From: an uncultured Thermoleophilia bacterium | GTDB lineage: Bacteria; Actinomycetota; Thermoleophilia; UBA2241 | Assembly: GCA_903912585.1 (NCBI GenBank) | Contig: CAIWHY010000381.1 | Span: forward strand, 1-17,764 | Reading direction: 5' to 3' | Length of the DNA stretch: 17,764 nt | Shown here: positions 1 to 7,236 of the stretch, in pieces | Numbering within the stretch: position 1 is the first letter of the stretch | Layout: every line of letters begins with the position of its first letter | The notes under the pieces: generated by a model | Told to the model about the DNA's origin: nothing | The model's input: the letters and a program-made list of their open reading frames with translations, nothing else | Databases searched by the model: none | Program-made: the position numbers and the translations under genes

Positions 1-142
1 CCTCGCCGCGCTCCATGACGATGGGGCGCGTGCCGATCAGGCGCGCGTAGCTCGACTCGCCGCCGGAGACGACCTGCTGGCACTTGGCGAACAGCGCGCG
101 GGTCTTCTCGAGATGGGCGTCGTCGATGAGGTAGTCGTTCAT
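1..142 (-). CDS. Class III (PLP) aminotransferase, N-terminal fragment cut by window edge
   Basis: Only the first 47 residues are inside the window; the gene continues beyond position 1. The ATG at 142-140 is preceded on the minus strand by a good GGAGGA Shine-Dalgarno. The visible residues run MNDYLIDDAHLEK..., followed by VSGGESSYARL and PIVMERGE. The GG(E/V)-S...R...P-(I/F)-ERGEG pattern is the usual N-terminus of class III aminotransferases of the glutamate-1-semialdehyde aminomutase / omega-amino acid transaminase type, which act in the cytoplasm with pyridoxal phosphate. The lysine and PLP-binding residues lie outside the window, so neither activity nor substrate can be judged. It sits downstream of two DMT transporters on the same strand. 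An amine or amino-acid substrate would fit the neighbourhood, but that is inference. Confidence 0.72.
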   Translation of the reverse strand, partial: MNDYLIDDAHLEKTRALFAKCQQVVSGGESSYARLIGTRPIVMERGE

Positions 143-230
143 CGGGTAGGGCTCCTCCACGAACGGCCGGGCGCGGCGCGGTTCCCGCGGGTGCGGGACC
201 GGGTCCCCGGAAGGTGCAGAGAGTCTACAC

Positions 231-1067
231 CTAGACGACGGCGGCGAGCAGGCTCACGCCGGCGATCGTGCAGACGATGCCGACCCACTGCAGCCGCTTG
301 GGCCGCTCGTGCAGGACGAAGTAGCCCAGCAGCACGGCGAACGTGCCGAACTGCGTGGTCGTCACGCCGGCCACCGTGGGCGGACCCATCGAGAAGGCGA
401 TTGTGAGCAGCACGACCCCGCCGAGCTCGAGGACGCCGGCGGAGACGGCGCGGACGCGCAGCTTCCCCGGCACCGCGAGACCGCCGGCGGTGAGGAGTGC
501 GAAGGGCAGCGTGACGAGAAGGGAGGCGCTGCGCGAGATGGCGGACTGGGAGAGCCAGCTGATGGCGCCGGCGTAGTTGTAGCAGAGCATGATCGCCGCG
601 AAGAGGAGGCCACTGGCGAGCGCCCACGGCGCGCCCTTCGTCGTCTTGGCGCGCCCCTCGAACGAGGTGAGCAAACCGCCGGCGACGCAGATGACCAGCG
701 CCAGCGCGAGAGGCGGCGTGACCGTCGCGCCGAGGAGGATGACGGCCACGGCGACGTAGGCGCCCTGCAGGGCGTTCAGCGTGGAGACGAGGCCAAGGTC
801 GCCGGTGTTGAGCGCGCGCAGCAGGCAGAAGAAGGCGAAGAAGTACAGGGCGCCCGCCAGCGCGGCGATGCCGGCAGCGCGCCATTCGGCATCGCCGTGC
901 GGCAGGCCGTCGACGAGCAGCGCCACGGGTACGATGATGATGACTCCGGTCGCCAGCACCCACACCATCTGGGTGAGCACCCGTGTCCGGCGCGTGACGT
1001 GCTGCGAGAACATGTCGCTCATCGCGTAGGAGAGCGAGGACAGCAGGCCTGTGAGGATGGTGAGCAT
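231..1067 (-). CDS. EamA/DMT-family transporter (paralogue 1)
   Basis: A 278-residue, highly hydrophobic protein with about ten predicted membrane helices arranged as two EamA repeats, the standard layout of drug/metabolite transporter superfamily permeases. These sit in the cytoplasmic membrane and usually export amino acids, metabolites or drugs. It begins MLTILTGLLSSLSYAMSD and ends with helix ten, with almost no cytoplasmic tail. The ATG at 1067 has no Shine-Dalgarno; instead TAGACT lies exactly 6 nt upstream, which suggests a leaderless transcript. It is clearly related to the next gene upstream (1149-2033): both start MLTI..GL.S..GYA..D and share a DG.P.G.AEWRA segment, so the two look like a tandem duplication. 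The substrate is unknown. Family assignment is confident; direction of transport is inferred from the family. Confidence 0.85.
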   Translation of the reverse strand: MLTILTGLLSSLSYAMSDMFSQHVTRRTRVLTQMVWVLATGVIIIVPVALLVDGLPHGDAEWRAAGIAALAGALYFFAFFCLLRALNTGDLGLVSTLNALQGAYVAVAVILLGATVTPPLALALVICVAGGLLTSFEGRAKTTKGAPWALASGLLFAAIMLCYNYAGAISWLSQSAISRSASLLVTLPFALLTAGGLAVPGKLRVRAVSAGVLELGGVVLLTIAFSMGPPTVAGVTTTQFGTFAVLLGYFVLHERPKRLQWVGIVCTIAGVSLLAAVV

Positions 1068-1073
1068 CCGGCA

Positions 1074-1079
1074 AGTCTA
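1074..1079 (-). promoter_or_regulatory. -10 box for a leaderless DMT transporter mRNA
   Basis: On the minus strand TAGACT is followed by 6 nt and then the ATG at 1067. This puts the expected transcription start on the start codon itself. No Shine-Dalgarno is present. No convincing -35 box was seen. Confidence 0.45.
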
Positions 1080-1084
1080 TCGAA

Positions 1085-1117
1085 GCGCCGGCGCGGCGAC
1101 GCCCGCAGCGCCGGCGC
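1085..1117 (-). terminator. Possible hairpin terminator between the two DMT genes
   Basis: Two copies of the self-complementary 10-mer GCGCCGGCGC (1085-1094 and 1108-1117) can pair across a 13-nt loop, just downstream of the stop of the 1149-2033 gene and before the -10 box of the next one. There is no T-tract. In GC-rich DNA such repeats also occur by chance. Confidence 0.35.
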
Positions 1118-1148
1118 CTGCGGCCCGGCCGCACGCGCGAAAGGCCTG

Positions 1149-2033
1149 TCAGCCGGTCGCCAGCAGCCCCACGGCCACGCACGTCAGCGCGACGCCCGCG
1201 AGCTGCACGCGCGAGAGGCGCTCACGCAGGAAGACGAGCCCGAGCAGCGCCGCCATCGTGCCGCCTTGGGAGACCAGGACCGAGGCGATCGCGACCGGGC
1301 CGATCGAGATCGCCGCCGCCAGGGCGACGAATGCGGCGGCGTCGAAGAGCCCGGCTACGCCGGCGCGCTTCGCCAGCGGCCCGGGAAGCCTCAGTCCGGC
1401 GAACAGGAGTGCGATGGGGACGAGCACCACCATCGTCCCCACCCGCCCGTAGGCGGCCAGTGCGACCGGGCTCAGGTCGCGGGCGGCGACGAAGAGCAGC
1501 ACGGTGACGGCGAAGAGCGCCGACGAGAGCAGGCCCCAGCCGGCGCCGGCCCTGGCCCGGGTCCGGCGGGCCGGCCCCGCGGCGCTCTCGTCCTGGCCGA
1601 ACAGCTCCTCCTTCGGCGTCTTCTCGATGGACGCCATCAGCCCGCCGGCCACCGCCAGCGGCAAGCCCAGGAGGGCGAGCGCCGGGAGCGTCTCGCCGCG
1701 CGCGATCATGACCACGGCGACGAACCCGCCGGCCAGAGAGGCGAGCGGGGTGACGACCGACAGATCGCCGACGACGAGGCCGCGCAGAAGGCAGCCCAGG
1801 CCCGCGGCCTCGCAGACCCCGCTGGCGGTCGCGAAGGCGACCGCCCGCCACTCGGCAGGTCCGCTGGGCGGTCCGTCCAGGATCAGTGCGAGCGGCAGCA
1901 GGACGGCGACGCCCACGCCCATCGACCACGTGAGCGCCGTCCACACCGCGGCGGCGCGCACGACCTTGACCATGAGAAAGTCGTGCAGGGCGTAGCCGAG
2001 CGCCGAGCCCAAGCCGAGAACGATGGTCAGCAC
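1149..2033 (-). CDS. EamA/DMT-family transporter (paralogue 2)
   Basis: A 294-residue membrane protein with two EamA repeats and about ten predicted helices, a cytoplasmic-membrane permease of the drug/metabolite transporter superfamily. The start is a GTG at 2033-2031: an in-frame TGA lies only nine bases further upstream (2045-2043), so the N-terminus cannot be extended. The Shine-Dalgarno is poor, so translation may be coupled to the flavodiiron protein gene that ends at 2092. Compared with its paralogue at 231-1067 it has an extra charged stretch of about 16-20 residues, rich in Arg, Glu and Ala, between the two repeats (roughly residues 143-163), where the central cytoplasmic loop is expected. 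The substrate is unknown. The family call is firm. Confidence 0.85.
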   Translation of the reverse strand: MLTIVLGLGSALGYALHDFLMVKVVRAAAVWTALTWSMGVGVAVLLPLALILDGPPSGPAEWRAVAFATASGVCEAAGLGCLLRGLVVGDLSVVTPLASLAGGFVAVVMIARGETLPALALLGLPLAVAGGLMASIEKTPKEELFGQDESAAGPARRTRARAGAGWGLLSSALFAVTVLLFVAARDLSPVALAAYGRVGTMVVLVPIALLFAGLRLPGPLAKRAGVAGLFDAAAFVALAAAISIGPVAIASVLVSQGGTMAALLGLVFLRERLSRVQLAGVALTCVAVGLLATG

Positions 2034-2091
2034 GCCGCCACGTCAGGCATCTCCTCGAGCGATGACCAGAGTCCCGCTCGGGGCCGCGGCT

Positions 2092-3303
2092 TCAGCCCTC
2101 AGGGCGGCAGACGTTGAAGTCGGCGAAGTTGCGCGGCACGAGGCCCTGGTGCTTCTCGGCGATCGTGTCGGCCAGCCTGTCCAAGGCCTCGTAGTCCTCG
2201 ACGCGAGGCATGCCCTTGCAGAGCACCGGCTCGAGGTACTCGACCTTGAGCTTGGGCATCATGCCGACCAGCGTTTCCACCGTCTTGCCGCCCCAGCCGT
2301 AGCTGCCGATCACGGTCGCGAACTTGGTGCGCGGCTTGAGCGCGTTGGCCAGGAACGCCGCGTAGGCGGCGAGCGGGTGCGGCCCGGCGAGCACCGTCGG
2401 GCACCCAAGGACGAGCGTGCCGGCGTGGACCAGCGAGCTGGCGAGCTCGCCGGCGTCCAGCGTCGTGAGGTCGAAGCGCTCGACCGCGACGCCCCTGTTG
2501 GTGAGTGCCGCCGTAAGGTGGTCGACCATCAGCAGAGTGCTCTCGTGCATGCTCACGAACGGCAGGCAGACGATGTTCTGCGGCTCGCCGCCGGCCCAGT
2601 CGCGGTAGGCCTCGATGATGAAGCCGGGGTCGTCGTACACGGGGCCGTGGCTCGGGCCGATGAAGCGGATGGGGTACTGCGTGACCTTCTCGATGTTCTT
2701 GAGCACCTGGGCGCCGAACGGCATCATGATCTCGGCGTAGTAGCGCTTGGCGCCGTCGTAGACCTCGTGCTTGTCGGCGAAGACGTCGTTGGTCGCGTAG
2801 TGAGAGCCGAAGAAGTCGCAGCTGAAGAGGATCTGGTCCTCGGCGAGCCAGGTGCTCATCGTCTCGGGCCAATGCACCCACGGCGTGAACAGGAACGTCA
2901 GTGTCCTGTCGCCGAGGCTGAGCGTGTCGCCGTCGGCGACCACCCGGAAGCGCGCCTCGTCGATGTGCAGGTGGTCGATGAGCATCCCCTTTGCCCGCTC
3001 GTTACAGACGACGATGAGGTCCGGGAAGCGGCGCAGGAGATCGGGCGTGCAGCCGGAGTGGTCCTGCTCGACGTGGTTGATGACGAGGTAGTCGGGCGCC
3101 GGCAGCTCGTCGAGCTGCTCCATCAGCGTGCGGCAGCGCGCCGGGTCGCAGGTGTCGACCAGCGCGTTGGCCTCGCTGCCCTGCACGAAGTAGGCGTTGT
3201 AGCTCGTGCCGTCGGGCAGCGGGATGAGCGCGTCGAAGAGGCGGCGGTCCCAGTCGACGGCGCCGACGAGGTGGACGTTGGGGACGATCTGGCGTGGCTT
3301 CAT
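2092..3303 (-). CDS. Flavodiiron protein (A-type flavoprotein, O2/NO reductase)
   Basis: A 403-residue cytoplasmic enzyme, the usual length of class A flavodiiron proteins, which reduce O2 to water and/or NO to N2O at a diiron site with electrons delivered through FMN. The N-terminal metallo-beta-lactamase-like domain (about 1-245) carries every diiron ligand: H77-x-E79-x-D81, H144, D163 and H219. The C-terminal flavodoxin domain (about 245-395) has an FMN phosphate loop SMHEST at 251-256. There is no rubredoxin or flavin-reductase extension, so a separate electron donor is needed; none is in the window. The start ATG at 3303 is chosen over in-frame upstream starts because GAGGGAG lies just before it and the protein then begins MKPRQIVPNVHLVGAVDWD, typical of the family. 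A TATAAT box sits about 47 bp upstream. It may lead a transcript into the DMT genes. Whether O2 or NO is preferred cannot be read from the sequence. Confidence 0.93.
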   Translation of the reverse strand: MKPRQIVPNVHLVGAVDWDRRLFDALIPLPDGTSYNAYFVQGSEANALVDTCDPARCRTLMEQLDELPAPDYLVINHVEQDHSGCTPDLLRRFPDLIVVCNERAKGMLIDHLHIDEARFRVVADGDTLSLGDRTLTFLFTPWVHWPETMSTWLAEDQILFSCDFFGSHYATNDVFADKHEVYDGAKRYYAEIMMPFGAQVLKNIEKVTQYPIRFIGPSHGPVYDDPGFIIEAYRDWAGGEPQNIVCLPFVSMHESTLLMVDHLTAALTNRGVAVERFDLTTLDAGELASSLVHAGTLVLGCPTVLAGPHPLAAYAAFLANALKPRTKFATVIGSYGWGGKTVETLVGMMPKLKVEYLEPVLCKGMPRVEDYEALDRLADTIAEKHQGLVPRNFADFNVCRPEG

Positions 3304-3349
3304 GGTCTCCCTCGATGAGGTCGGAAGCGCTCGGTCGGAGCTGGGCCCG

Positions 3350-3355
3350 ATTATA
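3350..3355 (-). promoter_or_regulatory. -10 box (TATAAT) of the flavodiiron protein gene
   Basis: A perfect TATAAT on the minus strand, rare in this GC-rich DNA, with a predicted transcription start near 3343 and a leader of about 40 nt to the ATG at 3303. No recognisable -35 lies at 16-18 bp spacing, so the promoter may need an activator or another sigma factor. Confidence 0.5.
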
Positions 3356-3577
3356 GCCGCGTCGGGCAGCGACGGCTCCGCTGGCGCCGCCAAGCCGCTA
3401 CGTCCAGGCCGCCCCGCGGCGTCCGAGCTGCACGATATGCCGGCGCCGATGACGGACTCCGGCCCGCGTACAGCGTTCCCGCTCACGCCGTTCGGCGCCA
3501 AGGCGGCCGGCGGCAAGAAGCCGGCGCAAGCGAGGGAAGCGAGCGTCACAACGCGCGACCGGATCGCCTCTGCGTAC
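3356..3577. other. Divergent intergenic region, no gene recognised
   Basis: This stretch separates the divergent flavodiiron protein and cyclase/ATPase genes. Open frames cross it on both strands, but they lack a ribosome-binding site, a recognisable protein or a start that fits. Apart from the promoter boxes at its two ends (TATAAT at 3350-3355 minus, TAGGAT at 3578-3583 plus) I see no repeat or strong hairpin in it. Confidence 0.4.
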
Positions 3578-3583
3578 TAGGAT
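3578..3583 (+). promoter_or_regulatory. Possible -10 box of the cyclase/ATPase gene
   Basis: TAGGAT resembles the TANNNT boxes seen before other genes here. It would give a start near 3590 and a leader of about 90 nt to the GTG at 3682. It overlaps the most upstream in-frame TTG (3583), which argues against that codon as the translation start. No -35 seen. Confidence 0.25.
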
Positions 3584-3681
3584 TGGCACCAAGCGAGTCA
3601 GTCCGAGGGAGCGCGCGTCGTCGTGAGCGAATCGGGCCATCCGACGCTACGACAGCCCGCATGGTGCGGGAGGGCGACGCC

Positions 3682-6600
3682 GTGACTCCCGCCGCCACGT
3701 GTTCCTCCTGCGGCGTCGATGCACCCGCCGGCGCGCGCTTCTGCCCTTCGTGCGGCGCGCGCCTCACTTCCGGTGCGCCCGGCTCCACCGAGCGGCGCAT
3801 CGTGACGATCCTCTTTGCCGACCTCGTCGGCTTCACGGCGCCCGGCGAGCGGAACGACCCCGAGGACGTCGACGCCGCCCTGCGCGCCTACTACGAGATG
3901 GCGCGCAAGACGATCGAACGCTTCGGCGGCGTCGTGGAGAAGTACATCGGCGACGCCATCGTCGGGTTGTTCGGCGTCCCGCTCGCCCACGAGGATGACG
4001 CCGAGCGCGCTGTGCGCGCCGCGCTCGAGGTCGTCGGCCACATGAGTGGCCTGCCGCCCCTGGACGGAGAGCGCCTGCAGGTTCGAGCGGCGGTCAACAC
4101 GGGGCTTGCGCTCGTCCGCCTTCAGGCACGGCCCGGGAGCGGCGAGGGCGTACTGGTCGGGGACGCCGTCAACACGGCGGCGCGCCTGCTCGCCGAGGCG
4201 CCGCCGATGGGGGTCGTGGTCGGCGAGATGACCCAGCGACTTACCTCGCGGGCGATCGTCTACGAGGGGATGGCGGCGCGCTTGGCCAAAGGCAAGTCGA
4301 AGCCGATCGAACGCTGGCTCGCGCGCGGACCCATCGCACAGCCGGGGGCCGCGATCCAAGCGGCGACGACACCGATGATCGGCCGCGAGGTGGAGCTGGG
4401 AATCCTGCTGGGGCTCCTCGACAAGGCGATCGCTTCCCGGAGCCCTCAGTACGCCCTGATCGAAGGCGAGGCAGGCTTGGGCAAGACGCGCCTCGTGCGC
4501 GAGATGCGACGCCGCGTAGACGCACGCCCCGACTTCCTCTGTACGTGGCGTCAAGGGCGCTGCCCCGCCTACGGCGACGGCCTCGCCTTCTGGGCGCTTG
4601 GGGAGATCGTGGCCGGCCACGCCGGGATCCTGCAGAGCGACGGTCCCGAAGCCGCCGAGGACAAGCTGGAGAAGGCCCTCGGCGGCGGCGAGCGGGACGG
4701 CTGGCTCCTTGCCAGATTGCGCCCGCTGGTGGGCCTGCCGGCTCCACAGATCGACCACGACGAGGCTTTCGCGGCATGGCTCCAGTTCATTCTTGGGCTC
4801 GCGACAGCACGGCCGACCGTGCTCGTCTTCGAGGACGTGCACTGGGCGAACGACGCGACGCTCGCGTTCCTCAAGCATCTCGTCGAGCACGCCCACGGCG
4901 TACCGCTGGTCGTGCTCGCCACCGCGCGACCCGAGTTCCGCGAGAGCCATGCGCAGATCGCCGACTACGCCTCACTCACCACCATCAAGCTCCGCGCACT
5001 GACCGCAGACGAATCCGCGCGAATGGTGTCTGTTCTGCTCGGCGCCGCGGAAGCCCCCGGGATCGCCGACGTCGCGGTCTCTCGCGGCGGCGGCAACCCC
5101 CTGTTCACGGAGGAACTGGTTCGATTCGCGTTGGAGCGCAACGTGTGGACAGCCTCGCCCGGTGCGCCCTCCCCGGAGGAGGTCGGCGCCGGCGTACCCG
5201 ACTCGCTGCAAACGCTGATCTCCGCTCGCCTGGACGCCCTGCCGCTTGATCAGAGGGCGCTCGTCTACGACGCATCCGTCGTGGGTCAGGTCTTCTGGCT
5301 CGGCGCGCTTGCCGTGATGGACGGTCGCGGCGAGCATGAGACGCGGCGCCTGCTGCAGACGCTCGAACGGCGCGAGTTGGTCCGTGCCGTCGCCGGCTCT
5401 TCCATCGCCGGTGAGAACGAGTACTCTTTTTGGCACGCGCTCATCCGCGACGTCGCAAGCGAGCGACTGCCACGCGGCGCGCGCGCCGAGAAGCACATGG
5501 CCGTCGCCCAATGGGTCGAGCGCTTCTCCGAGGCGCGCACGAACCTCGCCGGCATCAAGGCCTACCACTACTCCACTGCGCTCGACCTTGCCCAGTCGAC
5601 CCACGACGACGCTCTTGCAGATCAGCTCTACCGTCCTGCCTTGAATGCACTCAGCCAGGCGGGCGATGTCGTCAGCCGCTACGACGTCATTTCGGCCGCA
5701 GGCTACTACGAGCGTGCTGTCAGGCTGGCGGATGACGATGACCCGCAGCGCTGCCGGCTCATGGCTTCCTGGGGAGATGCCTTGACAAGACTCAGCCGCT
5801 ACGAAGACGCGGACTCGACCCTGGAACTGGCTGCCGCTCTCGCCCTCGAGATCGATGACACGCTGTCGGCGGCGCGTGCGCTCGCCGCTCGCGCGACTGC
5901 CTTCAGGTTCCTCGGCCGCAGGGGCCGGCCGCTCGCAGAGCGAGCCCTGGCTCTCGCTGAGGGCTTGCCGCCGTCGCCCGAGGTGGTCGATCTCCTGGTG
6001 CATTGTGGACGAGAACTCATCAGCAGCAAGTCGGTCACCGAAGAAGAGGGCGTCGCAGTGATGGAGCAGGCGATCTCGATGGCGGAGGAGTTGCGCCTTC
6101 CTGCTCCACCGATGGCCTTGGGCCTTTGCGGCTATCTTCTGTCGTGGATGGGAGATCCGCGGGGGCGTCGTATGTGCGAGGAAGCCGTTGTGGCAGCGCA
6201 GACGCAGGGCATGGGAGGGATACTCGCGTACTGCCAGCTGGGGGTCGCCGAGGTGACGCTGGCGGAGGAAGGGCCGCGGGCCGCCGCGGAGCTGTACCCG
6301 GCGGCGCTCCACTCCGCCGAGCGGCACGGCGACCGGGAGACGGCCCGAGGCAGCACGGCGATGATGGCAGACTGCCTGCTGCTGAGCGGCTTCTGGGACG
6401 ATGCGCTGCGCCTGGCGACGAGACTTGCGGATGAGCTTCAGGAGAGTCACGAGATCTACGACCTGCTTCAAGTACGAGCCGTCGTCGCGCAGGTGCGCGG
6501 CCGACGAGGGGAGATCGGTCCGGATGACGCCGCCGTGACTTGGCTTCTTGGCGCCTGTCGGGACTCCGCCCTGGGTGTGAGCCAGCCCGCCTTCGTGGTG

Positions 6601-7083
6601 CCGGCTGCGCTCTACGCGAGGGCCGGCGCCCACGCCACCGCTGCCGGTCTCATCGAGGAGTGGCTTGCCGCTGCCGACCCTCCAGACGTCGTCGGTCAGA
6701 CCGGTTTCCTGTATGAGGCCGCACGGATCGCGGTTGCCGCCGGGGCGCCTCGCCTGGCCGAGCAGGAGCTCCGCAGCATCTCTCATGACCAGCCGTTCGT
6801 CAGGCACACCATCGTCGCTATCAAGGCGGTGCTCGCAGCGTCTGCCGGCGACCAGCGGAAGGCCGTTTCCCTCTACGAAGACGCTGCGCTGCGCTGGCGC
6901 GGATTCGGCATGCCCTACGAGGAGGCCCACGCGCTGGTCGGCCTCGGACTCAGCCTGGCTGCCATCGGTCGCGTTGACCCGGCGCGCGCCGCTCTTGTGG
7001 ACGCCGCGCGCCTCTTCGAATCCCTCGGCGCGCGTCCGGATGTTGACGACGTTCGTCGGTGGAGCGAAGGCCTGCCGGCCTAG
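3682..7083 (+). CDS. Zinc-ribbon / class III nucleotidyl cyclase / AAA ATPase / helical-repeat regulator
   Basis: About 1133 residues, cytoplasmic. Order: zinc ribbon (C7, C10, C21, C24), class III cyclase domain (about 38-215), AAA-type ATPase (about 232-530) with Walker A GEAGLGKT at 262-269 and Walker B VLVFED at 380-385, then a long TPR-like helical region to the end. The cyclase keeps the metal aspartates D47 and D91, the adenine-type lysine K87 and the transition-state pair N164/R168, but the second purine-selecting position (7 before N164) is V157 instead of Asp or Thr. No C-terminal LuxR helix-turn-helix is seen. The GTG start at 3682 is preferred because GGGAGG lies 8 nt upstream and the protein then opens directly with the zinc ribbon; ATG 3661 and TTG 3583 are alternatives. 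Related proteins combine a cyclase with an NTPase switch as signal integrators. The ligand and target are unknown, and nothing adjacent is an obvious partner. Confidence 0.88.
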   Translation: MTPAATCSSCGVDAPAGARFCPSCGARLTSGAPGSTERRIVTILFADLVGFTAPGERNDPEDVDAALRAYYEMARKTIERFGGVVEKYIGDAIVGLFGVPLAHEDDAERAVRAALEVVGHMSGLPPLDGERLQVRAAVNTGLALVRLQARPGSGEGVLVGDAVNTAARLLAEAPPMGVVVGEMTQRLTSRAIVYEGMAARLAKGKSKPIERWLARGPIAQPGAAIQAATTPMIGREVELGILLGLLDKAIASRSPQYALIEGEAGLGKTRLVREMRRRVDARPDFLCTWRQGRCPAYGDGLAFWALGEIVAGHAGILQSDGPEAAEDKLEKALGGGERDGWLLARLRPLVGLPAPQIDHDEAFAAWLQFILGLATARPTVLVFEDVHWANDATLAFLKHLVEHAHGVPLVVLATARPEFRESHAQIADYASLTTIKLRALTADESARMVSVLLGAAEAPGIADVAVSRGGGNPLFTEELVRFALERNVWTASPGAPSPEEVGAGVPDSLQTLISARLDALPLDQRALVYDASVVGQVFWLGALAVMDGRGEHETRRLLQTLERRELVRAVAGSSIAGENEYSFWHALIRDVASERLPRGARAEKHMAVAQWVERFSEARTNLAGIKAYHYSTALDLAQSTHDDALADQLYRPALNALSQAGDVVSRYDVISAAGYYERAVRLADDDDPQRCRLMASWGDALTRLSRYEDADSTLELAAALALEIDDTLSAARALAARATAFRFLGRRGRPLAERALALAEGLPPSPEVVDLLVHCGRELISSKSVTEEEGVAVMEQAISMAEELRLPAPPMALGLCGYLLSWMGDPRGRRMCEEAVVAAQTQGMGGILAYCQLGVAEVTLAEEGPRAAAELYPAALHSAERHGDRETARGSTAMMADCLLLSGFWDDALRLATRLADELQESHEIYDLLQVRAVVAQVRGRRGEIGPDDAAVTWLLGACRDSALGVSQPAFVVPAALYARAGAHATAAGLIEEWLAAADPPDVVGQTGFLYEAARIAVAAGAPRLAEQELRSISHDQPFVRHTIVAIKAVLAASAGDQRKAVSLYEDAALRWRGFGMPYEEAHALVGLGLSLAAIGRVDPARAALVDAARLFESLGARPDVDDVRRWSEGLPA

Positions 7084-7236
7084 CCGGGCTCTGGTGCAGA
7101 AGGCTCAAGTACCGATCGCCGACGGTCACCATCGACCGCTGCAAGATGAGCGTGGACGATCCGGCGGCGGCCCAGCGGCCAACCCTGCCCAGCATCCGCC
7201 ATGAGCCGCGCTCGAGCTCGCGTCTGGCTGGCGCCC

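Noticed and set aside
309..2117. 602-residue open frame on the plus strand
   Set aside because: It lies antisense to the two DMT transporter genes, is made of Arg/Gly/Asp/Glu/Gln-rich low-complexity sequence typical of shadow frames in GC-rich DNA, and has no recognisable domain.
2023..3318. 431-residue open frame on the plus strand
   Set aside because: It is the complement of the flavodiiron protein gene, whose diiron ligands are all present; the opposite frame is Val/Asp/Glu/Arg-rich without a domain.
3304..3549. N-terminal extension of the flavodiiron protein to 3549
   Set aside because: The extension is low-complexity, crosses the TATAAT box, and the ATG at 3303 has a good Shine-Dalgarno and gives the standard family N-terminus.
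4972..6930. 652-residue open frame on the minus strand
   Set aside because: It is antisense to the cyclase/ATPase gene, with no ribosome site and no family resemblance.
7084..7236. Convergent spacer after the cyclase gene
   Set aside because: Scanned for a bidirectional terminator or small RNA; only short overlapping palindromes (CTCGAG, GAGCTC) were found, too weak to call.
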